A DNA stretch of 64,000 nt, from NCBI GenBank assembly GCA_037126765.1, contig JBBCBC010000031.1:6209638-6273637 (forward strand), written 5' to 3'. A program made the translations under genes and the position numbers. The notes under the pieces were generated by a model, which saw nothing but the letters and a program-made list of their open reading frames with translations, did not search any database and had not been told where the DNA came from. This DNA comes from Stenogyne calaminthoides (taxonomy: Eukaryota > Streptophyta > Magnoliopsida > Lamiales > Lamiaceae). The number at the start of each line of letters is the position of its first letter. The stretch's first letter is position 1. Shown piece after piece: positions 48,690 to 61,066 of the stretch.

Positions 48690-48935
48690 GGTGTCTTTGG
48701 TCATCTTGAGTCTTGAGGTTTATTCTTTGAGTCTTGGCGTTTATTTGAGTCTTGAGGTTTATCTGAGTCTTTAGGTTCATCGAGTCTTGAGGTTTATCCG
48801 AGTCTTGAGTTCTTCCGAGTCTTGATGTCTTCTGTCTTCACCTGATCATCTGACTTCTTGTCTTCTGATTTGTTCTTAGCCTTCTGATCATCTGACCTTA
48901 TCTGGTCATCTGATATTTCGACCTGACCTATACAT
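48690..48935 (-). repeat. Two adjoining short tandem repeats, partly in a coding frame
   Basis: GAGTCTTGAGGTTTATC-like units of about 18-24 bases repeat about seven times (48690-48830). TCTGATCATCTGAC-like units follow (48838-48930). On the minus strand they read as KPQDS/KPKDSD and SDDQxKxED peptides in nearly one frame. They may be the remains of a protein repeat in the degenerate element. Confidence 0.55.
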
Positions 48936-49499
48936 ATTGAGTTCCCTCAATATGTGACCTATCTTTACATCGATTTATCTATACATTTTAATTTGATCAT
49001 CTTAATCGATTCTAAGTCATCGATCGACCAATGTGGTCCGATTGGTCCTGATCTAACTGTTTTGGAACTTCCATCAAAACTAAATACAAATTTCCCAACA
49101 ATTTTTTGATGGAACCAAAACACTTAATCGAAAAAGCAGATACCACGAATAGAAATGCAGATAATGTAAAGTCAGTACATACTTCAGAAGACAATGAGAT
49201 GTTGTCTTAGAATCAGAGAGATGAAATATTTCATTCAGATAGGTGTGTGCATACAGAATACATGAAAAACGTACCTATCATCTGATTCCAAGTTGTCTTT
49301 CTTAGGTGTACTTGAACATTTGAAGTTCTTTGGGGATGCCAAACATCTTGTACATCCTTTGCAGATCACTTGTCCGGATCTTCTCTTCTATGGATCTCTC
49401 CTTTGTCGCCAAATTCATAGTAGGCATTCTTGAATTTGACAAAGATCTAACTTGTTGTCCGGGCCTTAAAGGTGGAAGGAGTTGTTCAAAGGAGGAGCT

Positions 49500-50360
49500 T
49501 CGTGTATTAGTGACATGATCTTCCTTCCTTCATCACCGTCGGTAGAAATCTGGATACGTTTTTAACCGATTCCGAAATTCATCATCATTTTTGCATTTTG
49601 GTCTTGATGAATCGGAATCATCTCCAGGATGTACACATCACACAACCATTCTGCTCTGATCTGATCCCATTCAGGAAGCAGATCTAGCCGGGCACAGAGG
49701 ATGTCTTTAACAGGTGCCGGAAGGGCATTCCTTTCCCAAGCAATCTCCTCTGCTGCAGCTTCATTCTTCCTCTTCCTTCGGATGTATGCGATGTTTAGTT
49801 CCTTAGCCTCTGCTAACTTCTGCTTCTTGATGGCAGCCTCTCTTATTCTCTATCTTGTTTGTTCTTGAATTTGTTCAGGAGACATATGGCTTTTGGTAGA
49901 GAATAATTGGTCTTGACTCTGATCTTCAGCAGTAGCTTTCACCATCTTGCGTTTACCTTTCTTTCTCTTCAGAGTTTGCTCAAGTTCATCTCGTTCGTCT
50001 TCTTCAGCTAATTTCTTAGCGAGTTCAAGGCTCTTGGCCTGATCACCAGTTTCCATTCTTTTCAATCTTCTACTCAGTGATCTCTTTGCTATGTTGCTCC
50101 ACAGTTTCTTTCACTTCAGCAACGAGATCAGCAGATGGAGTGGCTTTAGGCAGGTCAGATACAGTGGTTTTTGGTAGAGATGCAAATGTTACCAACTGTG
50201 TCTGTTTTTCTTTCTTCTCTTTATTCTCTTGTCCTTCCCCCTTTTTGGTTTCATCAAAGAGGTTGGACAGCCTGCGATTCAAAGCCTTGATGCGAAGAAT
50301 TGTCAACGAAACAATTATCATTGAATATGAAATAAATAATAGTGTTATTATATGAGTCAA
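49500..50360 (-). pseudogene. Charged coiled-coil, gag-like frame of the degenerate element
   Basis: Two minus-strand open frames (50360-50070 and 50065-49850) carry LFDETKKGEGQENKEKKEKQ and KKLAEEDERDELEQTLKRKK. After an in-frame TAG at 49850 the second continues with RIREAAIKKQKLAEAKELN and LPEWDQIRAEWLCDVYILEM to about 49565. It is strongly Lys/Glu-rich and predicted coiled coil. No zinc knuckle or enzyme motif is seen. The function is not recognised; its setting suggests a structural gag-like protein. Confidence 0.4.
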
Positions 50361-51278
50361 AAGTCAAAACATCATCCATCATCGTGGCAGTATGGCAGAA
50401 GTCGTCGGGTGTCGTATCAAGGCCCCGGATATAATGCATCATAATTGTCACATTTTGTATCAAAAAATTGACATGGATCTTCGGGTTAGTATCACATGGA
50501 TCAATTATGAGCTGCTATTTATCATAAATAGACGACCTATCATATAATACAGAATTCTCATTTATAATAACCCGCTCATCAAACATAAAAGGCCACCAAA
50601 ATGTTTAGTTGGTCCAATTTCTTCATTATAAGTAGGAAGCCCAACTGCTCCAAATTAGACTCAGACCCAAAACAATTAAAAATATGAATGCCCAATTTCT
50701 CATCAATTTCGAAAGGCCAGGTTATAAGCACCTCAATTTTTATAAAACATGATTCATTCATTTTAAAACACCCCCAATGCACTTCTTAAATTAGTCTTCC
50801 ACCCTCATACCTTTTCAATCCGCATACAGTTCGCCACCCGCACACGGCCACTGTCATCGGATCCAAGAAATTATAAGGGGGTGGGCTATAAAGAAAAAAA
50901 TTTAGACCAATGACTTTAAACAAAATAAAATATTTTCAATATTTATCGAACTGTACTCGAAGAGACTTCAAAACACCAAATTCATCAACAATTGAGTATA
51001 TATCTACATTGTATAAGAAAAACTAAAAGAATAAAAAAATTGTTTGATCGGCCTTGAAAATTGAGGATGAATGTTGAAAAAATAAAATCAAGAATAAAGA
51101 ATCTCAAATTTCCTTAGACTCCAATTCCTTGCTCTTGGTGAAAATAAATTTTTTGAAGTAAAAATGTTTGATATTTTTAGATAAAATAAAAGATTAATTA
51201 AAAGTGGGTGGACTTGTAGTTGTTTGCTAATATTTCTATGGGAATGGAGGAATATTGATGAGTTTTAAGTGGGTTTAT
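50361..51278. other. AT-rich intergenic stretch
   Basis: No gene or element recognised. Positions 51274-51278 (TTTAT) are the left copy of the target duplication of the gypsy element. Confidence 0.5.
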
Positions 51279-52754
51279 TGTAACGCCCCAAAACTGGCGC
51301 CACTCTACTTAGGGTAAAAATCATTTGTCATTAAAAGAATTTAAAATTTAACACGTGAAGTGATTAAAGCGGAAGAACACATCATGAAAACACGAGCTAT
51401 TTTTTTTTTCTATTTCTTATTTGAATGCCCTATCATGATTGTGCCTAACTCGTGTCTTACCCACATTTCTAAGTCAAACACATACTTAAATAAGTCAATT
51501 CCAAGAGTAAGTTAATGTGCACGTAAATATTTTATAAATAGGTGTTAAAGGGTTGACAGATTATCCTTGAAGTCCTTACATTATTAAAATCCATAGTTTG
51601 AGTCATATTAATACTTAATTCGCTTCATACATAATTTTTTTTTAAAACACTTTGAGTAAGATTAATAGAGTCTTCCCAGTCAGTCGCGCACCCGCTCCGT
51701 CGTCAATAGGACCTGAAAGAGTTAAAGTAGCATCATGAGTCTTCCCCCGGAGGGGAAGCCCAGTGGGATAACATTTTTAAGTACCATCACATTAAAAAGA
51801 CTAATTAGCACGTAATACGAGTACACGTCAAGATCCGTAGACCTGACTCAGCTTCATCTTACACAGATCAGCTTACTTATTGCACACAACTTAGCATAGC
51901 CCGTCGGCTTGCATTATTTCACACAGATCAGCTTACTCATTTCACACAGAGCATAGTCCGTAGACCTGCCTGCTCATATCAACACACAATTTAATCCAAC
52001 TAATGCAAAAGTAATTAAATGTTACCCACTTTCTTGATTTTGGAAGTTTTTGGGGTAGCTTCCTCAGAGTCCGGCTGTTTCGTACTGGAAGGGTTCTTGA
52101 ATCCTCAGTGATCCTTGGAAGATGCAGAATATTGATGGTTTGGAGAAAATCTTTTAGAGGGAAGAAAGAGCGCAAAAAGAGGGGGAGAGAAAATGAAGAA
52201 GTGTTGGGATAAATAAGTCATGCGTGTGGAAGTTAAAGAAATCTGCAGAAATCTAATCATTATAACCAGTTTCCCAAGAACAAAATCTTATTGTATCTTT
52301 TATTTTCTTTTTATTTTTCTTTTTCTTTTATATATATGTGTGTATATATATATGTATCTATTTATTATTATTATCACTAGTATATCACCCGTGAGCTGCA
52401 CGGTTTGTAAATATAAAATAAATATAATATGAAATATATTTATTTTCATGTTAAATGAATCCGAAAGAATTAGTTCACCTATAATTTTTTTATACTCTTA
52501 ATTTTATTTATATGTTTCACGATCGTTTATTTCTTTTTATGCAATGCACGATTTGTGAACATTTTTTGCTTTTGCAATCTGGCGTGGGAAATGGTTGGCA
52601 CTCCAAATACTAAAAAAGTTTACATTACTAAACAATGCAAGTTTAAAAGGTATTTATTTTTCTTACAATTTTAAATTATTTTCTTATAAACCAGAATAAT
52701 TGTTACATGTTGTCACAATTCCCATCGCATATTAAAATTCTCAAACCGTCCCAC

Positions 52755-53385
52755 CTAGTTATTAGTGATATGAGACATAATTTAGTGATATTTGTAGGGG
52801 GATAGTTTGAAACTGTAGAATTACTTTATTGTTATTTTGGGTATTAATAAAGATAGATCTTTTTGGATTTTGAGCAATCAAAAAAGAGACGGGTTAGTAT
52901 TATATATGTGAAGATGTATAATTTATATACTTATTTGTATGATTATTTTACATGATGTGAGATTTAAATTGAAACAAAATTTTGTGTGAACCCGAGTTCA
53001 CGGTGAACTCTATGTTTTTAATATCACCATTATGTATAAAAATTACCACTATTTATGCACAAAAAACTATCATTGTTGTGCATAAAATGCTTATTTTTTA
53101 AACAATGATAGTTAATGTGCACAATAATTATAGTTTTTATGCATAACAATGATATTAAATCAAGTAAAATAATCATACAAATAAATATATAATTTATATA
53201 TTTTTTATATATATTATAATACTCCACTATCTCTTTTTAGATTGCTCAAAATCCAAAATGATTCGTCTTTAATTTATTATATACCCAAAATAGCAATAAA
53301 GTAACTCTACAGTTTCAAAATATCCCTCTATAAACATCATTAAATTATGTGATCTCATATCACAAATAATCACATACAAACGAAA
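52755..53385. repeat. Long inverted repeat (foldback element) inside the Helitron
   Basis: The left arm (about 52765-52960: GTGATATGAGACATAATTTA, ACTTTATTGTTATTTTGGGT, GGATTTTGAGCAATC) is matched in reverse complement by the right arm (about 53165-53380) over roughly 200 bases with scattered changes. The spacer itself folds around AATGATAGTT/AACTATCATT words (53013-53160). Confidence 0.7.
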
Positions 53386-53704
53386 TTTTTGTTGTCACAT
53401 TCACTAAATTTGACAAAAGTACACTGATCTAAAAGAAGAAAAAAAACTATTTTATTCTCTTCAAATATTAATAAATAAATTCTCAATTAAAATCTGTGTC
53501 AAAAGCAAATGAACAATCTATAATAGACAGAGGGAGAAGTGATTAAAAAAAAATTATCCATATTAAATACAAAATTATTATGGGATGAGTTTATAAATAG
53601 CCTAACATAAAAATAAAAATTCTTTTTTTGTCACAAAATTTATAATCGTTCCTTTTTAACCAAGAGAATATATTTTTTTCCAACTTTACCCTTTTTTCAT
53701 GTTT

Positions 53705-54055
53705 TCATTATTTTAGTTCGTACCACCATATATATACATCCAGTACCAACATTATTTCAACTCGTACTATCCTTCAATTAACTCTGTACCACTATTACTT
53801 CAATCCGTAAATATTGTTTCAGTCCGCACCACCAGTCTATTAACCCCGTACCACTATCAGTCTCATACCACACTTATTTTAACTTCGTACCACCTTTATT
53901 TTAACACCGTACCACCATCATTTCAGCTCGTACCATAATTTAATTCAACTCGTACCATCAATTTTAAATTTATACCATCATTATTAATTTTGTACTACAA
54001 TATATTAACCCCCGTACCACCATTTAATGAAACCCGTACCACCAGTTTTTTAAAA
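53705..54055. repeat. Minisatellite of CGTACCACCATTATTTCAA-like units
   Basis: About 15 degenerate units of 20-26 bases centred on GTACCACC follow each other. Such minisatellites are common inside plant Helitrons. Confidence 0.75.
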
Positions 54056-54930
54056 TTTTTTGTTAACTTCATTAAGGGTATAATTGCCCAAAAAATTATT
54101 CTCTTGGCTAAAAAAGAATGAAATAAAAAACTTTGATAAAAAATAAATTTTTAAGTGAGAAAGGGTTAAAAATGGGAGTTTTCTCAATTGTTATTATTTA
54201 TATTATTAATCTTTAATAGCCACTTTTAAAAATTCATGAAAAAATTATAATAATTATTCAGTTGATTTTTTTTTATAATATTTATTATTTCTTATATACA
54301 AATAGATCTAGTTCAAAAATAATATTGAAATTTTATAAAATACTCAAAATATAATTAATATATATGTTGTAGATGTGGGGAATTGAACCTTATACCTCTT
54401 GCATGCAAAGAAGATTAAACAAAATGAATAATACCATTTAAGTTACATTGCATTTGTTAATGTTTTTAAATTTTATAACAAAATTAGTGACAATTTTTGG
54501 CCCAACATTTTGTTATTAGATATGTATAGATATTATTATATATATATTAATATATATATGTATATATATTTTAAAATTTTATCCAAAGTGTGTACACATA
54601 TAAATGAATATATATACATACATATACGCATTATCTACCCAAGGAATATTATTTTACCATAATTAATAATAAGTTTTATCATACAAATTTTAAAATTAAC
54701 TTGCCCCTTTTTCCTTGTCTGCTAGTGTCGAGTGAGTCACAATCGAGCCCGGCCTCTTGAGTATGCTATCCTACAAAACTCTTAAAACTTCATTGAAAAT
54801 GTTAACTCTTAAATTAAATAAACCATAAGCTTCCAATTAGAAAAATAATTCCAAGACTTAAATGCTTAAATAAATTATCAAATTGTTTAAATCATGAAAT
54901 GCAAATTTTATAAAGGAACGGGGTGTTACA

Positions 54931-54946
54931 GCTCTTCCCACCTTTT
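54931..54946 (-). other. Polypurine tract of the gypsy element
   Basis: AAAAGGTGGGAAGAGC on the minus strand abuts the LTR. Confidence 0.75.
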
Positions 54947-54979
54947 TAAAAATTTCGTCTCGAAATTTGGGCCTATTTC

Positions 54980-57900
54980 TCAAAGTGTTCCGTGGTATTT
55001 ATTCAAAATGTCCCCTTCGCGCTCCCATGTTGCCTCTTCCTTTCAATGCATATTCCATTGTACTAGCACTAAGGGTATGTCTCTATTCCTCAAAGTCTTT
55101 ATTTTTCTTCCTAAAATGTTTATAGGTCGCTCTTCGTATGTAAAATTTTTATTGACTTCCACGTTTTCAAGCGTTATATGGTGGTCGGAGTCCGGGACGT
55201 ATCTCCGAAGCATTGATACGTGAAAAACATTATGAATCGCAGACAACTCTGGGGTTAGGGCAAGTCGATATGCCACGTCTCCAACTCGCTCTAAGATTTC
55301 AAATGGTCCTATGTATCTCGGTCTCAACATTCCCTTTTTCCCAAATCGGACTATTCCTTTAATGGGTGAAACCCTTAGAAACACTTTCTCACCCTTTTCG
55401 AATTGTAAGTCCTTTCTCCGTGAGTCTGCATAAGACTTTTGCCGATCCTGGGCGATCTTGATTTTCTCTCGAATCTTATTGATTGCTTCCACAGATTTCT
55501 CCACTAGTTCGGGGCCCAATATTTTTCTCACTCCAACTTCATCCCAATGAATGGGTGTTCTGCATCTCCGTCCATAAAGTGCCTCATATGGTGCCATCCC
55601 AATGGTAGACTGATAGCTATTATTATAAGCAATTTCTACTAAGGACAAGTAATCTTCCCAGTTCCCTTCAAAGTCCAAAATACATGTCCTCAGCAGATCT
55701 TCTAAGATCCGATTAGTTCTTTCTGATTTGTCCATCGGTTTGCAGATGGAAAGCAGTACTGAAATTCAGTTTTGTGCCCATTGCCAATTGCAAACTCTTC
55801 CAAAACTTTGAAGTGAACCGCGGATCATGATCAGAGACAATCGACACTGGAACTCCGTGTAACCGTATTACCTCATCAATGTACAATTTAGCCAGTCGAT
55901 TCATTGGATAGTTCATCTTGACTGGTATAAATTGCGCAACTTTGGTTAGCCTATCGACTACAACCCATACAGCTTCATGTTGTTTAGGACTTCTAGGTAA
56001 ACCCGTCACAAAATCCATTGTCACATGTTCCCATTTCCACTCTGGGATTTCAAGCGGTTTCAAAAATCCTGCTGGGCGCTGATGTTCAGACTTGGTCATT
56101 TGGCAGGTAAGGCGCCTCCTAACAAATTGTGCGATGGAGCGTTTCATGCCTCTCCACCAAAAGTTACTCTTAAGGTCTTTGTACATCTTTGTTTCACCTG
56201 GGTGCACGGTATACGGTGTGCTATGGACTTCTCTCATTATCTCATCCCGCAGGTCATCCTTCTTCGGTATACAGATTCTTCCCCTGAATATTAATGCCCC
56301 ATCTGAGGCCATAGTAAAGTCTGTGGTTAAATTTTCTTTGACTTTGTTGCTCATCAGTTGAAGGAATTGATCGTTCCTTTGGGCCTCTATTATTTGTCTT
56401 CTCAACATTGGTTGGACGGACATTGTGGCTAAGATTGAAGTTGTTTGATTTGGTTTGACAATGGTTAACTTCATCCTACCAAATTCTTTAATCAGTCGAT
56501 CTTGTTGGGTTAGTAGTGATGCCAATTGGCCTTCGCTCTTCCTGCTAAGTGCATCTGCCACCACATTTGCCTTGCCTGGATGGTAGAGGATGGTACAATC
56601 ATAATCTTTCACCAATTCTAGCCACCTTCTCTGGCGTATATTCAACTCCTTTTGTGTGAAAAAATATTTCAGACTCTTTTGGTCTGTGTAAATTTCACAC
56701 TTTCCACCATACAAATAATGTCTCCAAATTTTCAAGGCATGCACAACTGCGGCTAGTTCTAAGTCGTGTGTCGGATAATTTTGCTCATGTATCTTCAAAT
56801 GTCGTGACGCATAAGCTATGACTTTCCCGTGTTGCATCAAAACACATCATAAACCCGAATTAGAGGCGTCTGTGTATATCACAAACCCTTCTGATCCTTC
56901 GAAAACTGTCAGAACTGGTGCGGTCGTTAGTTTCCTTTTTAGCTCTTGAAAACCGGCTTCGCACTCGGGTGTCCACACGAATTTGTCACTCTTCTTCGTA
57001 AGATGCGTGAGTGGTTTTGCAATACGTTAAAAGTTTTGTATGAATCTTCGGTAGTAGCCTGCCAAGCCAAGAAAACTGCAAACTTCATTCGCATTTGCTA
57101 GTACCTTCCAATTCAGAACCGTCTCGACTTTAGCGGGGTCAACTTCTATCCCTTGCGCCGTGATCACATGTCCTAGAAAAGCCACTTTGCTAAGCCAAAA
57201 CTCACACTTACTGAATTTAGCCTACAGTTTCTCTCGTCGCATAACTTCTAGAACTGTTTTGAGGTGTCCCTCATGTTGCTTGGCATCCTTTGAGTAAATC
57301 AGAATATCATCGATAGACACAACGGCGAATTTGTCCAAACAGTCATGGAACACACGATTCATCAGATCCATGAATACTGCAGGCGCATTTGTAACTCCAA
57401 AAGGCATTATAGTGAGTTCATAATGACCGTATCGGGTCCTAAATGCGGTTTTAGGAATGTCGCTTTCTCTGACCTTGAGCTGGTGATACCCAGACCTAAG
57501 GTCGATCTTGGAAAATACTCCAGCATTCTTCAACTGATCAAAAAGATCCTCAATCCTCGGCAATGGGTATTTATTTTTAATGGTCAGTCGATTAAGTTCT
57601 CGGTAGTCGATGCACATCCTCATTGACCCATCTTTCTTTTTCACAAGTAAAACCAGTGCTCCCCAAGGAGAAGCGCTAGGTATGGTGAACTTCTTATCTA
57701 ACAGCTCCTCCAATTGTGTCTTTAGTTCCTGTAATTCTTTCGGCGCCATACGATACGGAGCCTTCGATACTGGTGCAGCTCCAGGAATCAAATCGAGGGT
57801 AAACTCTATGGACCGATCGGGTGGGATCCCGGATAAATCTTCTGGAAAAACGTCAGGGTAGTCCTTCACTATCAACACATCTGCTGGTGTCAGCTCATCT

Positions 57901-59471
57901 TTTTCAACTTTCACAATATTCACAAGGTACGCGTCACATCTTTTTCTTCGCAACAGTTTAACTGCCTTCATTGCAGATATAAAAGGTAGGTGTTCTCGCG
58001 TATTTACCCCGTAAAATGTAAGACGTTGGTCGTCTGATGTTTCTAGGTCCACTTCCCGTTCTACACATCGGATCACCGCCTTGTGCTTGCTTAACCAATC
58101 CATCCCTAATATGATATTGAAACCCTTCATTCTGATCACGTGCAAATCAGTAGGTAGGTCGCATCCACTGATTTTTAACTTAACACTCCTAGCTAGACTC
58201 TTAATTTTAATGTTCTCCCCTAAAGGCACTCTAACTTCTAAGTTCACATTATGTACAACATTTAATCTAAGTTTCTTCCTAAAAGTGTCGGAAATGAAGG
58301 AGTGTGACGCTCCAGTATCGAATAAGACATATGCAGGCATATTTGAGACAAGTGTCGTACCTGCTACAGTTTTGTTCATCTCATCGCCTTCCTCAAATTG
58401 CTCTTCTTCCTAATACTCCTCTTCCTCAGTGTACTCAACATTGGGCATAGCAATCAGCTTGGCCTTACCCTTTTGGTTTGATCCTTGAGGACTTAACACC
58501 CTTGGCGGCATTGGCCCAACATTCCTTCCACCCCCAGCTTGGGTACCCATTGCATTAGGACATGCGTTGGCCAGATGGCCTGGTTTCCGGCAGAGAAAGC
58601 TGTGTGTTCCTTGGAGGCACTCCCCTCGGTGATTCTTGTTGCAAGTTAGGCAAGGCGGGATCATTCTTGGGGGAGAGACCATAGAAGGTTGAACATTCCT
58701 GGCCATAACGTTCCCTCTCTGTCCAGGTTGTGGTGCATCTTTCCTCTTGAATTGATTCGCCGCCGGTTGTTGTTCATTCTCCAAGCCTAAACTCATCGAC
58801 ACAATCCTTGCTCTTTCGAAAACATCTCTGAAATGTGGCAATCCCAATCAAGACACTATTCCTCCCACTTCCGGACGCAGTCCCCTCTCGAACCTGCGTG
58901 CTTTTCGATCATCGGTGTCCACCAGATGTGGAGCATACCGAGAGAGTAAATTGAACTTACGCTCATATTCAGTGACAGTATTAGTTCCTTGACGGAGATT
59001 CATAAACTATATCTCCTTTTGGTCTCTCAGTACTTGTGGAAAATAACGATCGAGTATGATCTCTTTGAGTCCTTCCCATTCAAGAGCACGCCTTGCTTCT
59101 ATTGTCAGGGTTCTTTCGTGAGACAACCACCACTGTCCCGCGTCTTCTGACAATTGGAACTTTGCACACGAAACTTTCTGGGTGTCGGTCAACTCCAAGT
59201 GCTCAAAAATTCTTTCGAGCTCAGCAATCCACTCCTCAATCGTTGCTGGCCCTTCCTTGCCTTTGAATTTGGGTGGTTGAAATCGCCTAAATTGTTCGAC
59301 AATCAATTTTGGTTTTGGATTCTGTTCTTGGTTGTTTTGTGCCGGTGCTGGCTGTTGTTGCATAAACTCTCACAATTGCGTGAAAAAGTCTCTTGCCATG
59401 TCAGCACTTGCATTTTGCTCAGCAGTCCGCTCTCCTTGTCCTTCTATATTTTCTTGTGGTGGCGTGGCCAT
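54980..59471 (-). pseudogene. gypsy gag-pol polyprotein, inactivated
   Basis: One reading frame runs from the ATG at 59471 to about 55735, then a single frameshift leads to the end at 54980. Order: gag (KFKGKEGPATIEEWIAELER, about 59255); a knuckle region that retains CRKPGHLANACP but lacks its first Cys (about 58600); protease LFDTGASHSFIS (about 58320); RT with YRELNRLTIKNKYPLPRI and VVSIDDILIYSK (57610-57300); RNase H (YTDQKSLKYF, about 56680); integrase zinc domain with one Cys replaced by Arg (VRRRLTCQ) and catalytic core MDFVTGLP, VSDHDPRFTS, DGQ (56300-55740); and an EATWE tail. In-frame stops at or near 59373, 59007, 58855, 58410, 57222, 57070 and 56845 block expression. Confidence 0.9.
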
Positions 59472-59829
59472 AATGCTCGTTTTTCTACAAGGGTAAGAAA
59501 TAGAAGCCCTTACTCGGTATTTATTATTTATTTATATGATGTAAAGATCATTTCGACAAAGAATCTCAAATGCATACACAATAAAATAACAATAAATTAT
59601 GCAAGGTCAAAGCATTAGGTCATATTAGTAAATATTCAAAGTTTGACAAAAGACCGGGATCGATATCCTAATTAAGCAAAAACAAGAGTACTCCATAGTG
59701 GTGACAAGTTCCAGCCTACCAATAAAGGACAAAAAGTGGTAAGCATACGATCCCTACAGGGTAATCGGGGATGTCTATAACGCCATCTAACCCGCGCAAA
59801 AACAACACAAAAGTAACCCTACAACTTAG

Positions 59830-60567
59830 TTAGCTGAGAGGAGTCTCAACTCTCATCTCCACCCTCATCAAATCGCCCATACCGTGGGTGCTTCGCAGCT
59901 GGTCGAAGTCTTCACATGGAGGCTCGCTCGGTCCTGCCTCATCATGAAATGCTCCATCTCTAGCCTGGGCTAGGACTCGATCAACGTGCGGGTAGGAAGT
60001 CGGGTCATGGTCAGATGATACAACCACGACTGAATGCTCACTAACCACGTTACCAGAATCATCCTCTAGCTGGAGAGACGCCCTGATAGCCGCAGCCCGC
60101 TGGTAGGCCTCTTGGGCACGGGTGTTATACACCTCGTAAGTAGTGTGCTCCTCACCAAGACGGGTCTCCAACTCCTGGAGATGGATCGCTGAGTCCTTCA
60201 TGCACATGGAGTATCGGTCACCATCAGCCTCCAACTCGACTAACTCCCTCATCCTGGTAGCATACCTATCCACTGCATCCCGCAACTCTCGCTGATATGT
60301 ACATAGGTCCATAAAAGGTCCCTCCATACAATCGTAGATGGTAAGATAGCGAAAGGTCCTTCGTGCTACCCCTCGATAGCACGGCTGAACCCTATCCCTC
60401 ATGTGTTGTGCAGCCTCGTACTCAGTATCAATCATGCCAAAGGCCAGTGCTCGCCTACAAGCCTCGTCAATCCGTGCCACGAACTCATGAATGGTCTCCC
60501 ATCCCCTCTGGAAGTAGTCTCGATACTCTCGCTCATAACGCTCTCGACGAACTCCATCATGATCCAT
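59830..60567 (-). CDS. Intact 245-residue ORF upstream of gag, function unknown
   Basis: Lies between the primer site and gag on the sense strand of the gypsy element, 500 bases after the 5' LTR and 358 bases before the gag ATG, in a different frame from gag. It opens MDHDGVRRERYEREYRDYFQ and is Arg/Glu-rich and mostly helical. A likely coiled coil spans residues about 85-165 (RELRDAVDRYATRMRELVEL; IHLQELETRLGEEHTTYEVY). The acidic tail follows at 168-225 (LEDDSGNVVSE, DEAGPSEPPCEDFD). No zinc finger, membrane segment or enzyme motif is visible. The first 60 residues (GWETIHEFVARIDEACRRAL) recall the helical fold of a gag capsid, but this is only an impression. It has no stop although the adjoining gag-pol has many. 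Base composition is less AT-rich than the LTRs. Confidence 0.6.
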   Translation of the reverse strand: MDHDGVRRERYEREYRDYFQRGWETIHEFVARIDEACRRALAFGMIDTEYEAAQHMRDRVQPCYRGVARRTFRYLTIYDCMEGPFMDLCTYQRELRDAVDRYATRMRELVELEADGDRYSMCMKDSAIHLQELETRLGEEHTTYEVYNTRAQEAYQRAAAIRASLQLEDDSGNVVSEHSVVVVSSDHDPTSYPHVDRVLAQARDGAFHDEAGPSEPPCEDFDQLRSTHGMGDLMRVEMRVETPLS

Positions 60568-61050
60568 CCTAGATAACTATTTCTAAGTCAGGCTTTGGTT
60601 ACACAATTACACGGGTTGCATATAAAATAATGCATGCAAATAATAATCATAATAATAAATATGAACATGCAAATCCAAATGGTAAAAAAAAAAACCCTTG
60701 AAATAACTTTGCATATCCATAGTTTTATCTAGACATTTCTCATAAACATTCATCTTATCGTAATCCATTTCTCATCATAAATTCATCATGATCACAAATT
60801 CTTTTCTTTATAAAGACGTAATTATCCTTTCAATAAAATCCTTTAGAAAAGACCCCCTTTTTTTTTATTTTAACCAAAAAGAAATTCAAGTGGTTACCTA
60901 GAGACGACCGGATTGTGCTGATTGTGGGCTCCCTTTGACAAATTTTCAACTTCACCTTTTTTTTTAAAGTTATAAATTTCATATATCTTTATCGTGCGTA
61001 AATATTTTATTTGGAAAATGTTTGACCTAGAGTCCGAGGAACCCAACCTC

Positions 61051-61063
61051 GGCTCTGATACCA
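61051..61063 (-). other. Primer binding site, initiator tRNA-Met
   Basis: TGGTATCAGAGCC on the minus strand, three bases (GCG) inside the LTR end. Confidence 0.92.
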
Positions 61064-61066
61064 CGC

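Larger units (their letters stand above)
47430..50360 (-). mobile_element. Degenerate retroelement, class not established
   Basis: The left part has words common in plant LTR elements: GTCTAGAGGGGAGGGGTGAATAGAC (47448-47472, written here as one landmark) and GATTTTATAGTGGTTCGACG (47815). The right half holds a broken Lys/Glu-rich gag-like frame on the minus strand, and between them are coding-like short repeats. No paired LTRs or target duplication were found, so the limits are approximate. Confidence 0.45.
52377..54530 (-). mobile_element. Non-autonomous Helitron
   Basis: Comparison with the intact LTR (near 62197) shows insertion between A (52376) and T (54531) with no target duplication. 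Read on the minus strand it starts TCTATACATATC and ends CTAG. A CCGTG-AGCTG-CACGG hairpin (52389-52403) lies 8 bases inside the CTAG end. TC start, CTAG end, subterminal hairpin and A/T target are the hallmarks of Helitrons. There is no Rep/helicase coding sequence, so mobilisation needed another element. It contains a foldback structure and a minisatellite. Confidence 0.9.
51279..54930 (-). repeat. 3' LTR of the gypsy element (sense minus), split by a Helitron
   Basis: 3652 bp including the Helitron, 1498 bp without it, against 1533 bp for the partner LTR. Flanking parts 51279-52376 and 54531-54930 align directly with the partner. Both copies end in an ATATATATG microsatellite that differs in length. 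Confidence 0.92.

Noticed and set aside
52300..52370. TATATA tracts as promoter signals
   Set aside because: They are a length-variable TA microsatellite present in both gypsy LTRs.
61027..61063. Possible tRNA gene remnant at the LTR border
   Set aside because: The TGGTATCAGAGCC match is only the primer binding site; no cloverleaf can be drawn from the flanks.
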